Assembly: GCA_023229465.1 (NCBI GenBank) | Contig: JALNZE010000003.1 | Span: 62,001-126,000, forward strand | Direction of reading: 5' to 3' | Source: Chitinophagaceae bacterium | Lineage (GTDB): Bacteria > Bacteroidota > Bacteroidia > Chitinophagales > Chitinophagaceae | DNA length: 64,000 nt | In this document: in pieces, positions 25,610 to 32,915 of the stretch | Numbering within the stretch: position 1 is the first letter of the stretch | How the letters are laid out: every line of letters starts with the position of its first letter | Notes under the pieces: model-generated | What the model was told of the DNA's origin: nothing | The model's database searches: none | The model's input: the letters and a program-made list of their open reading frames with translations, nothing else | Program-made: the position numbers and the translations under genes

Positions 25610-26326
25610 CTAAAATGTTAACTCTCTGAGCGAGAATTTATCAAGATTCAAAATGAAAATCTTATTAATTTGTACCTGTCTTTGCAAGATAATCTTAAAT
25701 ACAAAATGGCACATCATAGTACCTATGATTCCGGGTATACTACCCAAAACACCATTTTCGCTGCAACTGGGCACATCCTCCGGATTGGGTGGCTCTGGGT
25801 ACAAATCCCGTAGGTTTTTACTTCCCTGGTAATTAAAAACAGCAAGCTGTCCCTCAAAATTTAAGATACTTCCGTAAACTAACGGTTTGCCGAGTGCTAC
25901 GCAACTGTCATTTACCAGGTAACGGGTCAGAAAATTATCAGAACCATCAACAACTATATCAAACTGTGAAATAATATCGCGTGAATTTGACTCTTGTATT
26001 AGTTCTTCAAAAACAATACAGTGAACATGCGGGTTAAATAATTTTAATTTCCCGGCGGCTGTTGGTGCTTTCGGCTTACCAATATCATCTGTTGTATATA
26101 GTATCTGCCGATGGAGGTTATGTATCTCTATACTATCAAAATCAACGATACCAATGGTTCCAATCCCTGCTGCATTCAAATATTGTAATACGGGACAACC
26201 CAACCCCCCGGCTCCCACTACCAGAACTTTTGCCTGTTTTATTTTTATCTGTCCCTCTGCCCCAACCTCTTCCATCATTAACTGGCGGCTATACCGGTTT
26301 ATTTCTTCTATACTAAATATTGACAT
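25610..26326 (-). CDS. thiF: ThiF/MoeB/HesA family adenylyltransferase
   Basis: 238 residues from the ATG at 26326 (MSIFSIEEINRYSRQLMMEE); the frame is open to 26422 but that overlaps thiH deeply. It adenylates the C-terminal Gly-Gly of the sulfur carrier ThiS. Visible: VLVVGAGGLGCPVLQYLNAAG (ATP-binding Rossmann loop near 33-50), GIVDFDSIEIHNLHRQILY with the Arg and Asp residues, DGSDNFLTRYLVND, and the crossover Cys in SCSENGVLGSIPG. No rhodanese domain. The start overlaps the thiH stop by 14 bp, so translation is coupled. Confidence 0.92.
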   Translation of the reverse strand: MSIFSIEEINRYSRQLMMEEVGAEGQIKIKQAKVLVVGAGGLGCPVLQYLNAAGIGTIGIVDFDSIEIHNLHRQILYTTDDIGKPKAPTAAGKLKLFNPHVHCIVFEELIQESNSRDIISQFDIVVDGSDNFLTRYLVNDSCVALGKPLVYGSILNFEGQLAVFNYQGSKNLRDLYPEPPNPEDVPSCSENGVLGSIPGIIGTMMCHFVFKIILQRQVQINKIFILNLDKFSLRELTF

Positions 26327-27446
26327 GGTGGTGCATATTAAAATGTGTATCCCAGTCTTTCCATACGGGCTCATACCCATTGGCAGCAATAACAGTTGCA
26401 ACCTCTTCGGGTGTTCGCTCATCGCTTATCTCGAACTGTTCCAATGACTCTTCGTCTAAGCTGTAACCACCAGGATTTGTTTTTGATCCGGCACTCATGG
26501 TAGTGGTACCCAGCTTAATCAAATGATTTCTGAATAATTCCGATTCTCTTGTAGAAATTGATATTTCCACATCTTCATTCATTAACCGGTAGGCACACAT
26601 TAATTGTACCAGTTCTTTATCGCTGATATGATAGTCGGATATATCAACCCCTTCTGCCGGCCGGATACGTGGAAATGCGACCGAATACTTTGTTTGCCAA
26701 TATGTTTTTTGCAGGTAATCCAAATGCAGTGCACAAAAAAATGAATCGGTCCGCCAATCTTCCAGGCCCAATAAAACGGCCAACCCAATTTTGTGCATAC
26801 CGGCAAGCCCTATCCTGTCGGGTGTTTCCAAACGGTAATAAAAATTGGATTTCTTTCCTTTTAAATGATAGTCCTTGTATTTTTCTTTGTGATAAGTTTC
26901 CTGGTACACTAAAACCGAATACACGCCACAATGTTGTAATTGTTCATATTCATCCTGACTCAATGGTTGAACCTCTATAGAGATATTGGCAAAATGTGGT
27001 TTAATAATTTCAATTGCTTTGATGAAGTAGTCAACATGTACCGTATGGTTAGATTCGCCGGTTACAAGCAGGATATGATTGAACCCATGCTGTTTAATAA
27101 CATTGATCTCCTGTAAAATTTCAGCCGCTGTTAACGTTTTTCGTTTGATCTTATGGTCCAGGCTAAACCCGCAGTAAGTGCAAATATTATTGCATTCATT
27201 ACTCAGGTATATCGGTGCAAAGAGCTGTATCGTTTTGCCGAAACGTTTTTTCGTAAGCTGATGGCTCAACTGGGCCATCTGCTCCAGGTATGGTAAAGCG
27301 GCAGGCGATATCAGCGCCTTAAAATCTTCCGGCGTGCGGTGCGTAGCAGCTAACGCTGATTCTACCTCTTTTGATGTTTTTGCCAGGATAGACGCCTGTA
27401 CATCCTCCCACCGGTACTGATCGAAAGTATCTTTAAAACTCTTCAT
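26313..27446 (-). CDS. thiH: 2-iminoacetate synthase (radical SAM)
   Basis: 377 residues, normal length. ThiH cleaves tyrosine to dehydroglycine and p-cresol, giving the glycine-derived part of the thiazole ring. The radical SAM cluster motif is CNNICTYCG near 80-90 (CxxxCxxC), followed by HILLVTGESNHTVHVDYF. Use of ThiH rather than the oxygen-dependent glycine oxidase ThiO suits low-oxygen growth. It overlaps thiG upstream (14 bp) and thiF downstream (14 bp), as in tightly coupled thi operons. Confidence 0.95.
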   Translation of the reverse strand: MKSFKDTFDQYRWEDVQASILAKTSKEVESALAATHRTPEDFKALISPAALPYLEQMAQLSHQLTKKRFGKTIQLFAPIYLSNECNNICTYCGFSLDHKIKRKTLTAAEILQEINVIKQHGFNHILLVTGESNHTVHVDYFIKAIEIIKPHFANISIEVQPLSQDEYEQLQHCGVYSVLVYQETYHKEKYKDYHLKGKKSNFYYRLETPDRIGLAGMHKIGLAVLLGLEDWRTDSFFCALHLDYLQKTYWQTKYSVAFPRIRPAEGVDISDYHISDKELVQLMCAYRLMNEDVEISISTRESELFRNHLIKLGTTTMSAGSKTNPGGYSLDEESLEQFEISDERTPEEVATVIAANGYEPVWKDWDTHFNMHHHVNI

Positions 27447-28209
27447 GTAAAAATTGGGTTAACGGACTTGAAGCAATAGCATGATGAACTTTGTTGGCCA
27501 ATTTACTTTCAAAAGCCATCCGGCCCGCCTGCACCGCGAACCTGAAGGCAATGGCCATTTGCACAGGGTTCCCAGCAATGGCAATGGCTGTATTGACCAA
27601 TACGGCATCTGCGCCCATTTCCATCGCCAATGCTGCATCCGAAGGGGCGCCAATACCCGCGTCAATAATAACGGGCACTTTACTTTGTTCAATGATGATT
27701 TGCAGAAAATCAAAGGTCTTTAATCCCTTATTGGTTCCTATAGGAGAGCCTAAAGGCATTACGGCTGCTGTACCCGCGTCTTCCAGGCGTTTACATAAAA
27801 CAGGATCGGCATGAATATAGGGCAATACCACAAATCCGAGTTTGGCCAGTTCTTCTGTGGCTTTTAATGTTTCTATTGGGTCCGGCATTAAATACTTTGG
27901 ATCCGGGTGGATCTCTAATTTGACCCAGTTGGTTTCCATTGCCTCTCTTGCCAATTGTGCCGCAAATACGGCTTCTTTCGCATTGCGAACACCGGATGTG
28001 TTAGGCAGCAGATTAATATGCGAATGCTGAAGATGCGAAAGCAATCTGTCTGTTTCTGTTTCAAAATCCACCCGTTTCAATGCTACTGTTACCATCTCCG
28101 ATCCGGATGCCAAAACGGCTTCTTCCATTTGCAGGGAAGAACCGAATTTGCCGGTTCCCAAAAATAATCTCGATTGAAATACTTTATCCGCTATGGTCAA
28201 CTGTTTCAT
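27433..28209 (-). CDS. thiG: Thiazole synthase
   Basis: 258 residues. ThiG joins deoxyxylulose phosphate, dehydroglycine and ThiS thiocarboxylate into the thiazole. The start (FQSRLFLGTGKFGSSLQME), the ETDRLLSHLQ segment, NTSGVRNAKEAV, the Schiff-base Lys region NWVKLEIHPDPKYLMPDP and the end INAGIGAPSDAALAMEMGAD-like stretch (here starting DAGIGAPSDAA) are all intact. Its first codons overlap the thiE stop by 26 bp, its last overlap thiH by 14 bp. Confidence 0.96.
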   Translation of the reverse strand: MKQLTIADKVFQSRLFLGTGKFGSSLQMEEAVLASGSEMVTVALKRVDFETETDRLLSHLQHSHINLLPNTSGVRNAKEAVFAAQLAREAMETNWVKLEIHPDPKYLMPDPIETLKATEELAKLGFVVLPYIHADPVLCKRLEDAGTAAVMPLGSPIGTNKGLKTFDFLQIIIEQSKVPVIIDAGIGAPSDAALAMEMGADAVLVNTAIAIAGNPVQMAIAFRFAVQAGRMAFESKLANKVHHAIASSPLTQFLHEEF

Positions 28210-28828
28210 ATAATAACGTATTGATTTGTTGTAGTAATAATTTTTTATCGGGATGATGTGTAATAATACCCGATACAGCTATGCCATATATACCTGCCTG
28301 CATAATGGCGGTTATGTCTTCCAAAACAATACCACCGATCGCGTATACGGGTATGGAAATCTGTTGCAGTTTTAATTCATCACTAATCCGTTTATATCCT
28401 TCTATTCCCAGTATGGGACTGAGGTTCTTCTTAGTGGTTGTAAACCTGAAAGGGCCTAAACCGATATAATCACAACCCTCCTGCACCCGTTGCAGTATAT
28501 CCTGTAAAGTATTGGCAGTGCCGCCTATTATCTTGTTGTTGCCCAGTATTTTTCTCGCATCGCCAATACGCATATCAGTCAGGCCTACGTGCAAACCATC
28601 CGCATCCACGGCTTTGGCAATAAGCGGGTGATCATTGATGATATATGTGACGCCCTGGTCAGTACAGATTCTTTTCACCTGAACGGCTAATGCCGTCAGT
28701 TCCTCCGGGGTCGCATTTTTAAAGCGTAATTGCACCCATTTACAACCGGCACCAATTGCCTCCCGGATATTATGTAATTGCTCTGTGGCTGTTTCCCCTT
28801 GCGATATGTATTGCAGTTTACTATACAT
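28184..28828 (-). CDS. thiE: Thiamine-phosphate synthase
   Basis: 214 residues from the ATG at 28828 (MYSKLQYISQG); an ATG at 28852 is also open but would overlap thiD more (32 bp rather than 8). ThiE couples HMP diphosphate to thiazole phosphate. Core motifs of the TIM barrel are present: WVQLRFKNATPEE, TYIINDHPLIAKAVDADGLHVGL, then YIGLGPFRFTTTKKN and YAIGGI. The GLHVGL and GPFRFTTTK motifs, which contact the pyrophosphate, are complete, so this copy is the likely true ThiE, unlike the second homologue at 29555-30163. Confidence 0.92.
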   Translation of the reverse strand: MYSKLQYISQGETATEQLHNIREAIGAGCKWVQLRFKNATPEELTALAVQVKRICTDQGVTYIINDHPLIAKAVDADGLHVGLTDMRIGDARKILGNNKIIGGTANTLQDILQRVQEGCDYIGLGPFRFTTTKKNLSPILGIEGYKRISDELKLQQISIPVYAIGGIVLEDITAIMQAGIYGIAVSGIITHHPDKKLLLQQINTLLYETVDHSG

Positions 28829-29576
28829 GATGATACCCTGATAAAGTTGCATTACTTGATAAAAAATGTTCTATATATTTTTTGGCTCTTTTACAGGCCG
28901 TAAGCAAATCATGTCCGGTTGCAAGATTAGCCGTAATAGCGGCAGATAAAACACAACCGGAACCATGCTTTGGATACACATCAGTGATGCCGGCAGGTAT
29001 TTTTTCTATATCGTTTTTTGTAAATAAATAATCAACCCCTATTTCTTCGCTGTTGTGCCCGCCTTTTAATAACACATTACAAAAGGCCGATAATTTTTGT
29101 GCGGCTTCTTTCGCATCGGATGAATATGCCAGTTGCTTCACTTCGTTGTAATTGGGTGTTATTAAATATGCTTTTTCCAAAGTTTGCACCAATAGCTCCC
29201 GGCCTGTCTCCTTTTTCCAAAAGTCAAAACCACTGCTTGCCGTAAGTACCGTATCTATGATAATTTTAATACTGCTGTTTTTTTGATGAATAAATGAAAC
29301 AATTTTTTCCAACACACACACATCTTCCACTATCCCGGTTTTTACAACTTTTACCGGGTAGTATGACAGCATTGTATCCAGTGACTGCAGTATATCCTCT
29401 TCCCGTTCCCATCTGACTGAAATAAACCGGTTTTCCGTTTGTATGGTTTGTGCCGTACAAATACCTAAACCATACACTTTATGCTGTTCAAATGTCTTAC
29501 TGTCGGCCAGCAGTCCGGCTCCGCCGCAAGGGTCAAAACCCGCTATGCTCAATACTATCGGCCTGCCTGCTTCCAT
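28821..29576 (-). CDS. thiD: Hydroxymethylpyrimidine kinase / phosphomethylpyrimidine kinase
   Basis: 251 residues. ThiD phosphorylates HMP and HMP phosphate to HMP diphosphate. Seen: SIAGFDPCGGAGLLADSKTF at 10-29 (the first ribokinase-like motif with GGAG), TAQTIQTENRF, ITPNYNEVKQL, LLKGGHN and the anion-hole region HGSGCVLSAAITANLATGHD near 205-225. Length is slightly short. It overlaps the second ThiE homologue by 22 bp and thiE by 8 bp, all on one strand. Confidence 0.94.
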   Translation of the reverse strand: MEAGRPIVLSIAGFDPCGGAGLLADSKTFEQHKVYGLGICTAQTIQTENRFISVRWEREEDILQSLDTMLSYYPVKVVKTGIVEDVCVLEKIVSFIHQKNSSIKIIIDTVLTASSGFDFWKKETGRELLVQTLEKAYLITPNYNEVKQLAYSSDAKEAAQKLSAFCNVLLKGGHNSEEIGVDYLFTKNDIEKIPAGITDVYPKHGSGCVLSAAITANLATGHDLLTACKRAKKYIEHFLSSNATLSGYHHV

Positions 29577-30163
29577 GCTGTTTGCACTGCTTTAAACTGT
29601 TCGATACTTTTATCCGGGTTTTGCCATATTGTACCCAAAACCGCGATGCCCCTGAAGTTCATCTGCACCACTTTTTGCATATTCCCGGCATGTATACCAC
29701 CAATGGCTATTACTTCAGGATGATTTGCCAAAACAGGAAATACAAAACCGTCCGGTAAGGTTGCATGATATCCCTGTTTGGATATACTGTTGAATACAGG
29801 GCCAAAAAAAGTATATGCAAAACAGGATGATATGTTTTTATATTCATCTGCCTTATGAACGGAGGTAGACAAATGATAACCGGCGTTTTCGAGTTGTATG
29901 AATGTTTGCTCATCCGTGGTTGTCCTTGCCATCTCCGTAAAATGCAACCTTTTTATTGCATACTGTTTTGTCAATTGATGATGTTGGTGCAGGGCTATCC
30001 GGGTATGATATTCAGGTTGTATTCTTTCCATCAGTTGATTTATTTCAGTAACAGCAATACCAGGTTTCCGCAAATGGAATACTTCCAGTCCTTCATCGAA
30101 TAAGGCATTGATAATTTCGGCCTCACCAGGTACAGAGGTTGGATTGGATACCACAAATAACAT
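29555..30163 (-). CDS. Second thiamine-phosphate-synthase-like protein (TenI type)
   Basis: 202 residues from the ATG at 30163 (MLFVVSNPTSVPGE), one base after the thiC stop; the longer open frame starts inside thiC. The TIM-barrel pattern of the ThiE/TenI family is present (FHLRKPG, TRIALHQHHQLTKQYAIKRLHF, YTFFGPVFNSISKQGY, VIAIGGIHAGN), but the ThiE GLHVGL motif reads RLHFTE and the phosphate-binding TTTK loop reads SISKQ, so it is more likely a TenI-like thiazole tautomerase than a synthase. Bacteroidota thi operons often carry two such genes. Confidence 0.85.
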   Translation of the reverse strand: MLFVVSNPTSVPGEAEIINALFDEGLEVFHLRKPGIAVTEINQLMERIQPEYHTRIALHQHHQLTKQYAIKRLHFTEMARTTTDEQTFIQLENAGYHLSTSVHKADEYKNISSCFAYTFFGPVFNSISKQGYHATLPDGFVFPVLANHPEVIAIGGIHAGNMQKVVQMNFRGIAVLGTIWQNPDKSIEQFKAVQTAWKQAGR

Positions 30164-30164
30164 C

Positions 30165-32012
30165 CTATTGATAGATTTCTTTACCCTTTTCAATAAATTC
30201 ATCTGATTTTTCCTGCATGCCCTTTTCGGCAAAATCCCGTATCTCCTGTGTTATCTGCATGGAGCAAAACCTGGGTCCGCACATAGAACAGAAGTGGGCC
30301 ACTTTGGCGCCATCAGCAGGTAATGTTTCATCGTGAAATTCCCTGGCAGTATCAGGATCCAGCGATAAATTAAACTGGTCCTCCCACCTGAATTCAAACC
30401 TTGCCTTACTTAAGGCATTATCCCTGTATTGTGCACCGGGATGCCCTTTCGCCAGATCAGCGGCATGCGCGGCAATCTTGTAAGTAATTACACCATCCTT
30501 CACATCTTTTCTATTCGGCAATCCCAAATGCTCTTTAGGCGTTACATAACAAAGCATTGCCGTTCCGTACCAGCCAATCATGGCAGCGCCAATGGCCGAA
30601 GTAATATGGTCGTATCCGGGTGCAATATCCGTAGTTAAAGGGCCCAATGTATAAAAGGGCGCCTCATCACAATATTCCAATTGCTTCTCCATATTTTCTT
30701 TTATCAGGTGCATGGGCACATGGCCGGGGCCCTCATTCATCACCTGTACATCATGTTTCCAGGCAATTTTCGTGAGCTCGCCCTGTGTTTTTAATTCTGC
30801 AAACTGCGCCTCATCATTGGCATCGGCAATTGAACCCGGGCGCAGACCATCACCTAAAGAAAAAGAAACATCATATTGTTTCATGATCTCACACAATTCT
30901 TCAAAATGTGTATATAAAAAGCTTTCCTTATGATGCGCCAAACACCATTTCGCCATAATAGAGCCCCCACGGGAAACAATGCCCGTTAAACGCCTGGCAG
31001 TAAGTGGAATATACCGAAGCAATACACCGGCATGAACTGTAAAATAATCAACCCCCTGCTCTGCCTGTTCGATGATCGTATCGCGATAAATTTCCCAGGT
31101 CAGGTCTTCCGGTTTACCATCTACTTTTTCCAGCGCCTGGTAAATCGGAACGGTTCCAATGGGTACGGGAGAATTGCGGATGATCCATTCACGTGTTTCA
31201 TGGATATTTTTTCCGGTAGATAAATCCATAATATTATCAGCCCCCCAGCGACAGGCCCATACCGCTTTTTCAACTTCTTCTTCAATACTGCTGCTTACCG
31301 CACTATTGCCGATATTGGCATTGATTTTTACTAAAAAATTCCTGCCAATGATCATCGGCTCTAACTCCGGATGATTAATATTTGCCGGAATAATCGCACG
31401 GCCCGCAGCTACTTCAGCCCTCACAAATTCAGGTGTGATAATCCCCTGGGGTGTATTGGCTCCAAAACTATTACCGGCATGCTGCTGTGTTAATAATTCA
31501 TATTGTCCGTTCAGTTTATATTTCAATGCATCAATACGCTGATTTTCCCTGATGGCTATGTACTCCATTTCAGGGGTAATGATGCCTTTTTGGGCATAAT
31601 GCATTTGTGTTACATTACTTCCCTTTTTAGCGCGTAATGGCTTTTTAATATGCTCAAAACGGAGCGTATCAAGCAATGTATCTTCTTTGCGTTGCCTGCC
31701 GTAATCAGAAGAAACATCTGTCAATTGGTCCACATCCTTTCTGTCAAGAATCCATTGTTCACGCATACGGGGCAGCCCCTTTTTAATATCAATAGTTACC
31801 TGCTCATCTGTGTAAGGACCGCTGGTATCATATACAATTACTGACGGATTGTCTTCCGTTTTTCCGCCTGTTAATTTAGTAGGTGAAAGCGATATCTCAC
31901 GCATGGCAACTTTAATATCATGCAACCGGCCCGGCACATGTATTTTCTTTGAAGCTGTAAACGGGCCGCACGAAATGGTTTGTTGCTCCGGCGCTTTATC
32001 AATATTTTTCAT
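30165..32012 (-). CDS. thiC: Phosphomethylpyrimidine synthase
   Basis: 615 residues, normal length. ThiC rearranges aminoimidazole ribotide into HMP phosphate using SAM and an Fe-S cluster. The C-terminal cluster motif is CSMCGPRFC near residue 570 (CxxCxxxxC), preceded by HFCSMCG; other conserved parts include TQMHYAQKGIITPEMEY, GVDYFTVHAGVL, GDGLRPGSIADANDEAQ and NEGPGHVPM. It begins 42 bp after thiS and is followed after 1 bp by the TenI-like gene. Confidence 0.97.
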   Translation of the reverse strand: MKNIDKAPEQQTISCGPFTASKKIHVPGRLHDIKVAMREISLSPTKLTGGKTEDNPSVIVYDTSGPYTDEQVTIDIKKGLPRMREQWILDRKDVDQLTDVSSDYGRQRKEDTLLDTLRFEHIKKPLRAKKGSNVTQMHYAQKGIITPEMEYIAIRENQRIDALKYKLNGQYELLTQQHAGNSFGANTPQGIITPEFVRAEVAAGRAIIPANINHPELEPMIIGRNFLVKINANIGNSAVSSSIEEEVEKAVWACRWGADNIMDLSTGKNIHETREWIIRNSPVPIGTVPIYQALEKVDGKPEDLTWEIYRDTIIEQAEQGVDYFTVHAGVLLRYIPLTARRLTGIVSRGGSIMAKWCLAHHKESFLYTHFEELCEIMKQYDVSFSLGDGLRPGSIADANDEAQFAELKTQGELTKIAWKHDVQVMNEGPGHVPMHLIKENMEKQLEYCDEAPFYTLGPLTTDIAPGYDHITSAIGAAMIGWYGTAMLCYVTPKEHLGLPNRKDVKDGVITYKIAAHAADLAKGHPGAQYRDNALSKARFEFRWEDQFNLSLDPDTAREFHDETLPADGAKVAHFCSMCGPRFCSMQITQEIRDFAEKGMQEKSDEFIEKGKEIYQ

Positions 32013-32054
32013 AGTGTCGCTTATTTATAAGTTGTAAAAAGAGTGATTGGTGTA

Positions 32055-32258
32055 TTACCCGCCCTGCGTTGCTTTAATAAGCAACACATCATCATTACTG
32101 TTCAACAGGTGTGTATGCCAGTTTATTTTAGGGATAACATGCCCGTTAACAGCAACGGCAATACCTTTTTGTTTTTCGCCAAGCCATTCATCCAGCAAGT
32201 GCTGAACAGGGCACGCGTTTTTAATTTCTTTGATCTGGTTGTTGAGGGAAATCTCCAT
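32055..32258 (-). CDS. thiS: Sulfur carrier protein ThiS
   Basis: 67 residues ending in Gly-Gly (IKATQGG), the site adenylated by ThiF and converted to a thiocarboxylate for ThiG. The ubiquitin-like pattern is visible: KNACPVQHLLDEWLGEKQKG followed by IAVAVNGHVIPKINW and DDVLLIKA. First gene of the thi operon, directly behind the TPP riboswitch, with 57 bp between the aptamer end and the ATG. Confidence 0.93.
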   Translation of the reverse strand: MEISLNNQIKEIKNACPVQHLLDEWLGEKQKGIAVAVNGHVIPKINWHTHLLNSNDDVLLIKATQGG

Positions 32259-32315
32259 TCCTATGTATTTTTTATAAACACTTTAGGAACGGCAGAATGC
32301 AGAAGTATAATTCTA

Positions 32316-32386
32316 CTTTTCCCTTCGGCAGCATTACCTGCATCAGGTTCAAGGGTATCATCTCAGCCTTTTCAGCACCCCTAAAG
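32316..32386 (-). promoter_or_regulatory. TPP riboswitch (thi box) controlling the thiS-thiF operon
   Basis: On the minus strand the thi-box core is complete: GGGGTGC, CTGAGATGATACCC, TTGAACCTGATGCAGGTAAT and GCCGAAGGGA follow in the right order. It lies directly upstream of thiS. The expression platform is not obvious; a small A/T hairpin (around 32301-32314) lies just past it. A near-consensus TAAAATTTG box lies on the minus strand about 45 bp upstream of the aptamer. Confidence 0.95.
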
Positions 32387-32540
32387 TTTGAACGAAGCTA
32401 TTACTAAATTAATTGGCTAAACAAATTTTATATAATAATCTGAATAACTTGTTAGCAGCAGACGTTTATCAGGCTTACGAGTTTTCAACCGCCGGTGTAA
32501 AACTTAACCCTAATAAATTTTTCCCTATCCTCCCTTCAGT

Positions 32541-32548
32541 TATATTTG
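32541..32548 (+). promoter_or_regulatory. Candidate -7 box for the cobalamin riboswitch transcript
   Basis: TATATTTG fits TAnnTTTG and lies 10 bp before the first conserved riboswitch base; a TTTTT run about 19 bp further upstream sits where the -33 TTTG is expected. Position relative to the aptamer supports it. Confidence 0.55.
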
Positions 32549-32550
32549 CA

Positions 32551-32789
32551 TCGTATTTGGTTCCTGCCTAAAGCGGGATTAAAAGGGAAGTCCGGTGTGA
32601 TTCCGGCGCTATCCCCGTAGCTGTAAGCTTTTTTCGTGAAACGTGAGACGTCAGTCGTGAGTAATACTTCAACTTACTTAACGATTCACTACCCACGGTT
32701 TTCACGCCTGTTGAATCTTCAAACCACTGTTCCGTTTAGGGATGGGAAGGTATTCAACAGAGAGCAAGCCAGAAGACCTGCCATGTACA
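32551..32789 (+). promoter_or_regulatory. Cobalamin riboswitch
   Basis: The aptamer core is clear: AAAAGGGAAGTCCGGTG then GATTCCGGCGCTATCCCC, GTAGCTGTAAGC, and after a long variable arm GCAAGCCAGAAGACCTGCC (the B12 box) at 32764-32782. It lies about 125 bp upstream of the btuB-like receptor gene. The peripheral arm (32635-32706) is unusually long and carries the CGTGAG-type repeat seen elsewhere in the window. Sequence after the B12 box (TCACGGCTTTCGGGTGA) forms a small hairpin that may be part of the expression platform. Confidence 0.93.
32635..32706 (+). repeat. CGTGAG-type repeat forming the peripheral arm of the cobalamin riboswitch
   Basis: CGTGAAA (32635-32641) pairs with TTTCACG (32700-32706), and between them are units such as ACGTGAG and GTCGTGAG. 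The 8-mer GTCGTGAG is also in the intergenic hairpin at 59103-59145. The arm replaces the short variable stem expected in this riboswitch class. Confidence 0.5.
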
Positions 32790-32915
32790 AACCTAATCAT
32801 TCACGGCTTTCGGGTGAAAAGCATGGAATGTAAAATGCTGCTGCAGCGGCAATTTATATTTCTCCGTTTTTTTATTTTCCTGAAAGCTCATTGTTCAATT
32901 TAAAACAACAAAACA

